From contig NZ_FRBW01000005.1 of assembly GCF_900142725.1 (NCBI RefSeq), positions 284,870 through 348,869 of the forward strand: a stretch of DNA of 64,000 bases. Reading direction: 5' to 3'. The DNA is from Roseibium suaedae (GTDB taxonomy: Bacteria; Pseudomonadota; Alphaproteobacteria; Rhizobiales; Stappiaceae). The translations under genes were made by a program, and so were the position numbers. The notes under the pieces were generated by a model. The model did not search any database. It had not been told where the DNA came from and saw nothing but the letters and a program-made list of their open reading frames with translations. Shown here piece by piece: positions 33,779-41,520 of this stretch (position 1 is the first letter of the stretch; the number at the start of each line of letters is the position of its first letter).

Positions 33779-34897
33779 ATGAGCACGTGCCTGGACCTTC
33801 CCGCAGAGGCTGCAGAGATCCTGTCTGCCTTCTCCGCAGATATGGACCCTTCCATCCAGAGTGCCCTGCAACAAGCTTGCAGGCTGAAGCCGGTCGCCTC
33901 GGGCGAACCAATCCTCACGGAAGGGGCGGTCGGCTCAGTGCTTTATCTCGTTGTCGCAGGAACGTTCGGCGTCTACCGCCGCGACCCGCTGGACCAGACG
34001 GACCACCGGGTTGCGGTCGTCTCGACCGGACAGGCCTTTGGCGAAATGGCCCTACTTGACGGGGAGCCCCGCTCGGCTTCGGTGCGAGCGGAGGAAGCAG
34101 GCTGCCTGATCGAGATTGATCCCGATGCCCTGTCAAAGCAGCCTGACGGTGTCCTGCGCCTTTCGGAATTCAAGGGCGAGCTGGCATCCCTGGTGACCCG
34201 CCGCATGCGCGCTGCCAACCAGGAGCATGTCGCCGCATTGCAGAGAGAGCTGAAGCTGCGGGAAGAACAGCAACATTTCGGCAAGTTCTTCGTATATTCG
34301 CTGATCATGATGTCCATCGGCACACTGGTGAACAATGTGCTCGCCCGGTCGCTTACCAACATCGACATCTATACCGCCGTCTTTGCCTGGCAATATCTCG
34401 CGGTGCTGATGGTGCCGAGCCTTCTCATTATCTGGCATATGCAGATCCCGCTGTCCGAACTCGGCTTGACGACGCGCGGACTTGGCAAATCCATGAGGGA
34501 AGGGGCCCTGGTATCTGCCGGGCTATGCGCAGTCACCTTTGGCCTAGCGGCAGGTCTGCGTTATTTCGATGTGCTTCCCGGCAAGGCCTTGCCTTTTGAC
34601 CCCTGGGGAAGTGCCAGCTATTTCCTGCACAGTGCGCTTCAGGAAGTGATTGCCCGAGGCTTTTTGCAATCGTCTTTCCAAAGGTTCCTTGGTGACAAGC
34701 GTGGTTGGCGCTCAGTTATTCTTGCCTCTGTCCTGTTTGGGATGTTTCATCTGCATTTCGGGCTTCCTGCCGTGCTGATGACCATTGCGACGGGATGTGT
34801 TTTCGGCTGGATTTACATCCGGCATCAGAACATCGCTGGTGTCGTCCTCATCCATTACATGATGGGTGTGGCGGCATTCAATTCTGGACTTCTTTGA
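33779..34897 (+). CDS. Cyclic-nucleotide-binding domain fused to CPBP (CAAX-protease-like) membrane domain
   Basis: A 372-residue fusion. Residues ~20-125 form a cNMP-binding beta-roll with the phosphate cassette FGEMALL...PRSASV (88-102). A short helical linker rich in charge (~145-165) leads into about six membrane helices (170-372). The CPBP protease region shows QEVIARG at 288-294 (canonical EExxxRG; the first Glu is Gln), F320-x3-H324 and H359. The missing first glutamate may mean loss of proteolysis. Start at 33779 after GAGGA; the upstream GTG overlaps the previous gene. Role unknown; a cyclic-nucleotide-gated membrane protease or scaffold is inferred. Confidence 0.8.
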   Translation: MSTCLDLPAEAAEILSAFSADMDPSIQSALQQACRLKPVASGEPILTEGAVGSVLYLVVAGTFGVYRRDPLDQTDHRVAVVSTGQAFGEMALLDGEPRSASVRAEEAGCLIEIDPDALSKQPDGVLRLSEFKGELASLVTRRMRAANQEHVAALQRELKLREEQQHFGKFFVYSLIMMSIGTLVNNVLARSLTNIDIYTAVFAWQYLAVLMVPSLLIIWHMQIPLSELGLTTRGLGKSMREGALVSAGLCAVTFGLAAGLRYFDVLPGKALPFDPWGSASYFLHSALQEVIARGFLQSSFQRFLGDKRGWRSVILASVLFGMFHLHFGLPAVLMTIATGCVFGWIYIRHQNIAGVVLIHYMMGVAAFNSGLL

Positions 34898-34945
34898 TCC
34901 ATTTTCTCAAGCAGCTACAGCAGAAAACTGCGACAGGTTGAAGCC

Positions 34946-35881
34946 ATGGTAGATCGAAAATACTTTATCCCCCGTCCCGCCATCTATTACCGGGATTTCG
35001 GGTTTTATCTGGTTCTGTTTGTCATCGGCATGGTGTGGGGATCACAGGCCACCTGGCCGACGCTAATCCTGCCATTGCTCCTGGCCGCCGCCGGGCTGCA
35101 CCGGGCAGGCCTCTTCTGTCACGAGATCGTTCACATCAAGGACGCCTCGCTGAAACCCTTCCAGTATCTTTACACCTGGACAGTTGCCCTACTGGTGATG
35201 GTGCCACCCCTGCGCTTTCAAGTTCCGCATCTCGCCCATCACAGGCTTGGCGTCTTTGGCACCCCTGAAGATCCCCAGTATCCGCTGGTCCGCAACAACC
35301 CGATTGCCATGACCATGGTGCTTCTGGTGATCCCCTTCATCGTACCCTTCACCAATCTTTTCATGACCTTCACGGCTGCCGCCGGTGCGTTCAGTACAGA
35401 GCAGGCCATTGACCGCTGGGCCATGCGCAAGTTCGGCTTTTCGCTCAGCTCACCTCTAACGGAAGAGCAGCAGGCTGAAGTCAGCCGGCATGCCCGCGTG
35501 AACCTGCTGTTGCTTGCAGCCGTTGTCATCTTCATTCCCGGAATCCTGCCGTTCTATTATGCGGTTCTCGTCATCGGCTGGGCGCTGCTGACGGCCCGGA
35601 TCCCGCTCGAGCACGAATTGGAGCAGCTCATGGAGACGTCTGGCCGGCAGGACCAGATGATCGACAGTTTCACGATTGAATCTCCGTTTGCCCTGATCGT
35701 GCAGCCGGTCGGGTTCCGCTTTCATACCGCCCATCACATGTATCCGGCCGTGCCCTACCACAACCTTCCGGCCTTGCATGAACATCTGAAGCAAACTGTT
35801 CCGGAATACCGGGACAGCATCATTTCCCTTTGGCGCGCCATCCGCGGCCCCAAACGCAGCGCAACAGCTTCCCATTCCTGA
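34946..35881 (+). CDS. Membrane fatty acid desaturase family protein
   Basis: A 311-residue integral membrane di-iron protein with the three histidine boxes of the desaturase family: HEIVH (near residue 60), HLAHH (near 95) and HTAHH before MYPAVPYHNLP (near 257). Four helices surround them. The order and spacing fit the FA_desaturase superfamily, which introduces double bonds or hydroxyls into acyl chains of lipids. It lies directly before the cyclopropane-synthase-like gene (12-nt gap), so the pair may edit the same acyl chains. Regio-specificity and exact substrate unknown. Confidence 0.88.
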   Translation: MVDRKYFIPRPAIYYRDFGFYLVLFVIGMVWGSQATWPTLILPLLLAAAGLHRAGLFCHEIVHIKDASLKPFQYLYTWTVALLVMVPPLRFQVPHLAHHRLGVFGTPEDPQYPLVRNNPIAMTMVLLVIPFIVPFTNLFMTFTAAAGAFSTEQAIDRWAMRKFGFSLSSPLTEEQQAEVSRHARVNLLLLAAVVIFIPGILPFYYAVLVIGWALLTARIPLEHELEQLMETSGRQDQMIDSFTIESPFALIVQPVGFRFHTAHHMYPAVPYHNLPALHEHLKQTVPEYRDSIISLWRAIRGPKRSATASHS

Positions 35882-35893
35882 TTTGAAAGTCAT

Positions 35894-37111
35894 ATGATGA
35901 AAGATATTATCAAGCAGCTGGCGGATGCCATGTCCGCCGCAGAGCCAGATGCACAGTTTGCTGTCCGCTTTTGGGATGGCACAGGCTTCACCATCGGAGC
36001 CGCCCCCGAATTTACCCTGCACTTCAAGACACAGCGCGCGTTGTCCAGGGTCCTTTCCGATGCCTTCATGGGCTTTGGCGAGAGCTATATGCTGGGCGAA
36101 ATCGACGTCGAGGGCGACATCAAGAAGCTATTCTATCTCGGCTTCGCCATCGACTTTGCCGAACGGCCGATGTCCTTGATGCTCCGCCTCAAGCTCTTCT
36201 TCCACTTCCTGCGCGCTCGCAACACGATCTCGAAGTCGCGCGAGAACATCTCCTTTGCCTATGACATCGGCAACGAGTTCTACGAAATTCTGCTGGGCAA
36301 GGGCATGATCTACACTTGCGCCTATTTCACCTCGCCCGACGAGAGCCTTGATCAGGCGCAGCGCAACAAGCTCGAACTGGTGTGCCGCAAGCTTGCCTTG
36401 AAGCCTGGCGAGCACATTGCAGATCTTGGCTGCGGCTGGGGCGGGTTCCTGATGTATGCCGTGGAAAACTACGGCGTGACCGGCGTGGGCTACACCATTT
36501 CCTCCGAGCAGCGGGACTATGCGCTTGAGCGGATCGCGGAAAAGGGTCTGTCGGACAAGATCGAGATCCGGCTGAAGGATGCCCGCGAAGCCGAAGGTCT
36601 CTACGACAAGGTGGCCTCGATCGGCATGGTCGAGCACATGGGCAATGCCCAGATCCCACCGGTGTTCGAACGCATCTCCAAGATCCTGAAGCCCGAGGGA
36701 CTTGCCTTGGTGCACACCATTGGCAACGACATCGAACGGCCAATCGATCCCTGGATCGACAAATACATCTTCCCCGGCACCCAGGCGTCACCCCTGACCA
36801 CCATGATCGAAGCTGCCGGCAACAACGGCCTCAGCATGATCGATCTGGAAAACCTGCGGCTGCATTATCCGCCGACCGTGCGCTACTGGCTGGCCAATTT
36901 CGATGCCAACATCGACCGCATTCGCGAGCTCTATGACGACAAGTTCGTCCGCAGCTTCCGGCTCTATCTCGAGATTGCCAGCTCCTCCTTCAGCTGGGGC
37001 GACAACAAGCTGTTCCATCTGCTGATGACCAAGGGCCTGAACAACTCCGTCTCGATGACCCGGGCGCAACTTGTTCTTCCCAATGACCGGGCCGTGGAAC
37101 CGCGCGTATGA
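35894..37111 (+). CDS. Cyclopropane-fatty-acyl-phospholipid synthase-like methyltransferase
   Basis: A 405-residue SAM-dependent methyltransferase. An N-terminal lipid-binding-like domain (FMGFGESYMLGEID) precedes the Rossmann core with NEFYEILLGKGMIYTCAYF, DLGCGWGGFLMYA (SAM motif I) and GMVEHMGNAQIP. These are the CFA synthase landmarks; such enzymes methylate unsaturated chains of membrane lipids to cyclopropane or branched forms. ATG at 35894 or the adjacent 35897. It shares a 4-nt ATGA overlap with the next glycosyltransferase gene, so translation is coupled. Confidence 0.9.
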   Translation: MMKDIIKQLADAMSAAEPDAQFAVRFWDGTGFTIGAAPEFTLHFKTQRALSRVLSDAFMGFGESYMLGEIDVEGDIKKLFYLGFAIDFAERPMSLMLRLKLFFHFLRARNTISKSRENISFAYDIGNEFYEILLGKGMIYTCAYFTSPDESLDQAQRNKLELVCRKLALKPGEHIADLGCGWGGFLMYAVENYGVTGVGYTISSEQRDYALERIAEKGLSDKIEIRLKDAREAEGLYDKVASIGMVEHMGNAQIPPVFERISKILKPEGLALVHTIGNDIERPIDPWIDKYIFPGTQASPLTTMIEAAGNNGLSMIDLENLRLHYPPTVRYWLANFDANIDRIRELYDDKFVRSFRLYLEIASSSFSWGDNKLFHLLMTKGLNNSVSMTRAQLVLPNDRAVEPRV

Positions 37112-38292
37112 CCGCTCCGGTACATGTGGTCATTCTCTATACGGACGCAGGCGGTGGCCACAGGGCCAGCGCTTGCGCTCTCAAGGCTTGCCTGGAGGCC
37201 ACAGGCCGCTATCGGGTCACTTTGCTCAACCCCTACCTGGACCTGATTGCCCATCTCGATCTCTTCTCCCGTTTCGGATCGCTGACCGGCGAGAACATCT
37301 ACAATGAAGTCATTCTCCGGAAGGGGCGCACGGGCCTGGGATGCTGGCTTTTCTATGCTGCTCTCAGACTGAACTATGTGCTGTGCGAGCGCCCCGCAAT
37401 CCGGATCCTTGCCCGGCATTTTGAGGACATTCAGCCGGATATCGCCCTGTCGGTCATGCCTCTTGGAAACAAAACCATGCTGGAGGCTTTGAAGAGGTAC
37501 CGGGCGGGGGCCGGAGCGGACCGCAAGCCCAAGGGCGCTGTCATGATCACCGATTGGGCCGAACTGGCGCCGGGTGTGTGGTTCCCCAATCGCGATGACT
37601 ACCATGCCATCTGCGGCACGGAAGACGCCTTGCGCTCGGCCCGGAAGCTGAAGCGTCTGAAGGGCAAGGTTCATGCAATGGGCGGTCTTCTGATCCGCCC
37701 GGAATTTACGGACCCTGCTCTCCGGAAGACCCCGGACCTTCCAGGGTTCGATCCCGCACGCCCGGTTGTCACTGTGCTCTATGGGGCTCAAGGCAGCCAG
37801 CGGATGCTGGCGCTCGCCGAGGCCATGGCCAACACGGACCATGACGCGCAAGTGGTCTTCTTGTGCGGCCGCAACGCAGCCCTCAGGGCAGAACTTGCAG
37901 CGCTTGACCTGCCATATCCGAACCAGATCCTTGGCTTCACCGACCGGATTGCGGACTATCTTGCCGCGAGCGACCTCTTCATCGGCAAGCCTGGTCCCGG
38001 CTGCACCAGCGAAGCGCTGGCCCTCGGCCTCTCTCCCTTGCTTGACCGCAGCCTCGCGCTGCCTCAGGAGGCGGCAGTCCTTTCTCACGTCCAGAAGACC
38101 GGACTTGGGCGATCCTTCGCCACCATGGACGATTTCCAGCGCGAATTCTCCAGCGCCCTGAAGGCACTTGACCCTCGGGCACACCACCGCCCTGCGTCGG
38201 CCAACAGCTCGCCAACCGATGTTCTGCGGATCATCGACCAGATTGCCGGTGAGCGCCATGTCAACGCTGGGGCAACGGCGGTGAAGGCCTGA
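37108..38292 (+). CDS. GT28-type glycosyltransferase, monogalactosyldiacylglycerol synthase-like
   Basis: A 394-residue protein resembling MGDG synthase. The N-terminal DAGGGHRASACALKACLEA matches the glycine-rich DTGGGH...A acceptor-site motif of that family; the middle has ALSVMPLGNK and VMITDWAELAPGVWFP, and the C-terminal nucleotide-sugar site has GKPGPGCTSEAL (family pattern K.GPG...EA). GLLIRPEF precedes the C-terminal domain. It probably transfers a hexose from a UDP-sugar to diacylglycerol at the cytoplasmic membrane face. Whether galactose, glucose or glucuronate cannot be read. It is followed after 3 nt by a lipid kinase. Confidence 0.82.
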   Translation: MTAPVHVVILYTDAGGGHRASACALKACLEATGRYRVTLLNPYLDLIAHLDLFSRFGSLTGENIYNEVILRKGRTGLGCWLFYAALRLNYVLCERPAIRILARHFEDIQPDIALSVMPLGNKTMLEALKRYRAGAGADRKPKGAVMITDWAELAPGVWFPNRDDYHAICGTEDALRSARKLKRLKGKVHAMGGLLIRPEFTDPALRKTPDLPGFDPARPVVTVLYGAQGSQRMLALAEAMANTDHDAQVVFLCGRNAALRAELAALDLPYPNQILGFTDRIADYLAASDLFIGKPGPGCTSEALALGLSPLLDRSLALPQEAAVLSHVQKTGLGRSFATMDDFQREFSSALKALDPRAHHRPASANSSPTDVLRIIDQIAGERHVNAGATAVKA

Positions 38293-38295
38293 GCC

Positions 38296-39228
38296 ATGAG
38301 CGGACCGGGGGATCGCTCTTCACCCGCAAGCGTGACCGCATCGCCAAAAGCGCTGCGGATCCGACTGATCTACAATCCGCGGGCGGCACGACGCAGACAG
38401 CGCCGGTTTGCCGGGGTCTTAAAGCGGCTGCGGGATGCAGGCCACAATGTCGAGATCCTGACGACGGAAAAGGCAGGTGATGCCGGTTCCCATGTCCGAT
38501 CCGCCGCGCCCGGCAAGGTGGACCTGATCGCGATTGCCGGCGGCGATGGCACGATGAATGACGCCCTGCAGGGCATTGGCCCCACCACACCTCCCATCGG
38601 GCTCATTCCGCTCGGCACGGCAAATGTGCTCGCCCATGAACTCGGCATCGGAACCAGGCCCGGCCGCATCGTGGAGACCCTCGTCTCGGGCCGGACGCAA
38701 GCGATCCGTCCAGGCGAAGTCGCAGGGCACCGGTTTATGATGATGGCCGGTGTAGGTCTCGATGCACAGGTCGTTGCCTGTGTTCCCCGCGCCCTGAAAT
38801 CCCGGCTCGGCAAAAGCGCCTATCTTCTGGAGGTCGTACGGACCCTGTGGCGCTGGCGTGGCGCGGACCTGCGGCTACGGGTGAATGGTGAGACGATCGC
38901 AGCGGGTACCGCAATTTTCTGCAGGGGCAAGCGTTATGGCGGCCGGTTCATGCTGGCACCGCACGCAGACCTATTTTCCCCGAGCCTGCAACTTGTCCGT
39001 TTCCCACAAGGGCGGGCTCTTTCGGTCTTCCTGCGTTTTCTGATGATCCCCAGCGGACAGATTGTCCGGCTGGGACTTGCAGAGGAGCGCCCGGTCGAAA
39101 GTCTCGAGATCCTGTCACCGGAAGGCGAACCGATCCAGGCCGATGGCGATATTGTCGCCCACGCTCCCGCGAACATCCGGCTCTGTGACCAGACCGTGCA
39201 TTTCCGTGTTCCGTCAGACCGTCTCTGA
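38296..39228 (+). CDS. Diacylglycerol kinase-like lipid kinase (DAGK catalytic / YegS type)
   Basis: A 310-residue member of the diacylglycerol/sphingosine kinase fold. Motifs: LIYNPRAARRRQRR, the nucleotide-binding AGGDGTMNDALQG near residue 83, PLGTANVLAHELG, MAGVGLDAQVV and a C-terminal EGEPIQADGD. Bacterial relatives phosphorylate diacylglycerol or other lipids, returning it to phospholipid synthesis. Located 3 nt after the MGDG-synthase-like gene, it could balance use of diacylglycerol between glycolipid and phosphatidic acid (inference). Its last 15 nt overlap the 3' end of the convergent DGD1-like gene. Confidence 0.87.
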   Translation: MSGPGDRSSPASVTASPKALRIRLIYNPRAARRRQRRFAGVLKRLRDAGHNVEILTTEKAGDAGSHVRSAAPGKVDLIAIAGGDGTMNDALQGIGPTTPPIGLIPLGTANVLAHELGIGTRPGRIVETLVSGRTQAIRPGEVAGHRFMMMAGVGLDAQVVACVPRALKSRLGKSAYLLEVVRTLWRWRGADLRLRVNGETIAAGTAIFCRGKRYGGRFMLAPHADLFSPSLQLVRFPQGRALSVFLRFLMIPSGQIVRLGLAEERPVESLEILSPEGEPIQADGDIVAHAPANIRLCDQTVHFRVPSDRL

Positions 39229-40431
39229 GGGGCCTTGAGCCGTTAGTCCGCCGAGCTCAGCCAGCCGCCGGCAAGCGCTCATCCAGTCAAAATCCTTCCG
39301 GATCGCAGCCGGATCTTCCGGCAGAACCTGCAAAGCACTTTGAAGCGCTGAAACCGCACCATCAAGATCATCGTAGAAATGCGCGTTGGGATAGGCCTTG
39401 AAAGGCAGGTTACCCGGACAATCCGGCAGGACGACATGCCGTCCAGCCACCAGCGCATCGGCCGTCGCCGTGCACAGAACCTCGCTGCGGGAGGGGTTCA
39501 CCATCACCCGGTAGGGGCCGATATCAGACCAGAACCGGCGATTGGCTCCCAGGAAACGCAGGTTCGCCCCCTGATCCTGCGCAAGGACCTTCACAGCCTC
39601 CTCATCGGGACCCGAACCGATCACATCCATCGCCAAGCCAGATCTGCGGGCGATTTCGACAAGATCAGCCAGCCCCTTTTCCCAGATCAGTGCTCCCAGA
39701 AAATAGATGCCCTGATCTGAAGCCTGAACAGCTGGCGCCTTTGCATAGGCCGGCATCACCCCAGTCACCCGCTCCACCGCCATGGTGACGCCGGGCAGGG
39801 AAAGGGCAGGGGACAGACTGAGAGGCAGATCAATTCGACGGCGGATCGCATCCCCATGGAGATAGGAAACCAGTTTCGAAAGGGGCCGGCCCATCGGCAG
39901 CCCCGACATGCGGATATAGGTGTCGTAATCCGTCATGCTCAGACCGATGGTCCGGTCCGCCCGCGCAGCGTTGCGGCCCCGCGACAGGGGGTACCAGCTC
40001 AGATGTTCCGGCTCGTTGGCGACAAGACACCGGGTGGGAGGCACGGCCCGGAAGACGTCTTCCATCGGCACGATCGACCCCATGGCCCGCGAATAAGCCG
40101 CGGAATACGGCTGGCATTCCGGCAGGGTCAAGCCTGTCAGATCCCTTGCTTCCCGCGCCAGCCACTCGACCTGTGCCTCGAAATCCTCGAACCGCTGCTC
40201 TCCCCAGAGCCCGATCTGCGATTTCTCGGATAGCCAGGGCAGCAGATAGGTCACACGATAGCCAAGCGCCGCCAGACCGCAGGCCTGCCAGAGGGAAATG
40301 AAGGCAGGGCCGGTCATCCAGGGCAGGGCGGCAGTGGTCGCGACAACCGCGTCCTGAACCGGTTGCCCGCCTGAATGCCGTTCCCTCGCCTTGGAGCTCT
40401 TCGTGCCAATGGCCGTTTGAAGCATGGTCAT
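39214..40431 (-). CDS. DGD1-like (digalactosyldiacylglycerol synthase-type) GT4 glycosyltransferase
   Basis: A protein of about 405 residues. Its N-terminal half follows plant DGD1 order closely: LPWMTGPAFISLWQACGLA, VTYLLPWLSEKSQIG, FEAQVEWLA, YPLSR preceded by ANEPEHLSWY, then a DYDTYIRMSG segment where DGD1 has a similar tyrosine-rich stretch. The C-terminal half has YFLGALIWEKGLADL and NPSRSEVLCTATADAL, the GT4 donor-site glutamate region. DGD1 adds a second galactose to monogalactosyldiacylglycerol. I start at ATG 40431 or 40425; a TTG at 40512 gives a longer form. It converges on the lipid kinase with a 15-nt overlap, on its own transcript. Confidence 0.82.
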   Translation of the reverse strand: MTMLQTAIGTKSSKARERHSGGQPVQDAVVATTAALPWMTGPAFISLWQACGLAALGYRVTYLLPWLSEKSQIGLWGEQRFEDFEAQVEWLAREARDLTGLTLPECQPYSAAYSRAMGSIVPMEDVFRAVPPTRCLVANEPEHLSWYPLSRGRNAARADRTIGLSMTDYDTYIRMSGLPMGRPLSKLVSYLHGDAIRRRIDLPLSLSPALSLPGVTMAVERVTGVMPAYAKAPAVQASDQGIYFLGALIWEKGLADLVEIARRSGLAMDVIGSGPDEEAVKVLAQDQGANLRFLGANRRFWSDIGPYRVMVNPSRSEVLCTATADALVAGRHVVLPDCPGNLPFKAYPNAHFYDDLDGAVSALQSALQVLPEDPAAIRKDFDWMSACRRLAELGGLTAQGPSETV

Positions 40432-40629
40432 TCCCGTTGTCAGGCCGAGGCATTGAGGCACTTCGGCAAAAAGGCACCTGCAAAAATGCGTGTCCTGCGC
40501 ATTCAAGGTCAATGGCAGAGCGGCGTTGTTTCAAGAGAAAAGGAAATAATCCCAGGCCTTTGGACTGTTAAACGCCGGAATGCTTCGCGCAAGCCAGCCG
40601 GAGGAACAGCCCCCCGACTGGCTTCAAAC

Positions 40630-41169
40630 TTACATTTTCTGCCGGAACTTCTCATGGCAGGCTGAGCAGGCCTGTGCGATCATCATGAAAACACCATCCG
40701 CCGGCATGGCAGCAATCGCCGCTGGATCATTCATCGACATGTGCCCCGCCATATGGCCGCCCATATCCTTCATCAGGCCATTGTCCGCAGCGTCCATCAG
40801 GCCACTGGCCAGCAATTCCAGCTGATTGGACATCTGAGTGAATTCGTCCCAGTTCTCCCAGATTTCCTCCCGGGCCTCGGAAGGCATCCCGCCGGTCCCT
40901 TCCGGAAAAAGCTTTGTCAGCGCTGCGCCGGAGTGAGACCGGAGGATCTCCGCCTGTGCCTTGACCTGCGCCGCATCATAAGGCACGGCGCCCTTCATCA
41001 TGCCGCCGAGAGCCTTCGCGGCATCCCGTAGCACGACCATAAGCTCCATCCGTTCCTTGACCACCCCTGTTGCCTTGCCATGCCCATAAGCAATGGGGGC
41101 AATAGAGGCACTGACCATGAGAACGGCGAGACTGACAACTCCCGCGACGCAGACACGCCCGCGCCTCAT
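40630..41169 (-). CDS. Cytochrome c' / c-556 family protein
   Basis: A 179-residue periplasmic four-helix-bundle cytochrome. The N-terminus is a signal peptide (about 29 residues, ending near YGHG); the C-terminus carries the single heme motif CSACH (C168, C171, H172) followed by KFR, characteristic of cytochromes c'. The body is unusually methionine-rich (MKDMGGHMAGHMSMNDP), which could bind copper. Its start overlaps the CusF-like gene by 4 nt. Cytochromes c' bind NO or transfer electrons; here the setting suggests a role linked to copper handling. Confidence 0.9.
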   Translation of the reverse strand: MRRGRVCVAGVVSLAVLMVSASIAPIAYGHGKATGVVKERMELMVVLRDAAKALGGMMKGAVPYDAAQVKAQAEILRSHSGAALTKLFPEGTGGMPSEAREEIWENWDEFTQMSNQLELLASGLMDAADNGLMKDMGGHMAGHMSMNDPAAIAAMPADGVFMMIAQACSACHEKFRQKM

Positions 41170-41453
41170 TGCTTGATCTCCGTGACGGTCAGATTGCCCT
41201 TGATCCGCTCTGCGGTGAACTCGATCTCGTCCCCCTCCTTGAGCTGACCGAGCATGGCTTCATCGGCCACCCGGAACGGCATGGTCATGGCCGGCATGTC
41301 GAGGTTTTTCAGGTCCTCATGGGCGATGGTAACCTTCTTGGACTTCAGATCCACCTTTCGCACCGTGCCCTTGGTGTAGTCAGCCGCCAGCGCCTGGCCA
41401 GCAAGGCTCAACCCGAGGATGGCTGTGGCCATCAGTTTGAATGCACGTCTCAT
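41166..41453 (-). CDS. Small periplasmic copper-binding protein (CusF-like)
   Basis: A 95-residue protein with a signal peptide ending at ALAADY and an OB-fold-like CusF domain. The metal segment reads IAHEDLKNLDMPAMTMPF: the histidine and two methionines of CusF are present, but the tryptophan that stacks on Cu(I) in E. coli CusF is replaced by methionine here. It likely chaperones Cu(I)/Ag(I) in the periplasm. It is coupled to the downstream cytochrome c' gene and separated from the multicopper oxidase gene by a hairpin. Confidence 0.85.
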   Translation of the reverse strand: MRRAFKLMATAILGLSLAGQALAADYTKGTVRKVDLKSKKVTIAHEDLKNLDMPAMTMPFRVADEAMLGQLKEGDEIEFTAERIKGNLTVTEIKQ

Positions 41454-41481
41454 TTTCGCTCCTCTCCATGATAATTCCGAG

Positions 41482-41506
41482 ATTGACCGGCCGTTGGCCG
41501 GTCAAT
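41482..41506 (-). terminator. Hairpin between multicopper oxidase and cusF-like gene
   Basis: Perfect 11-bp stem ATTGACCGGCC (41482-41492) / GGCCGGTCAAT (41496-41506) with a 3-nt loop. It may terminate or attenuate the upstream copper operon before the cusF-like/cytochrome c' pair; the T-tract is weak on the reverse strand. Confidence 0.55.
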
Positions 41507-41520
41507 TTCTTTCCTTCAAA

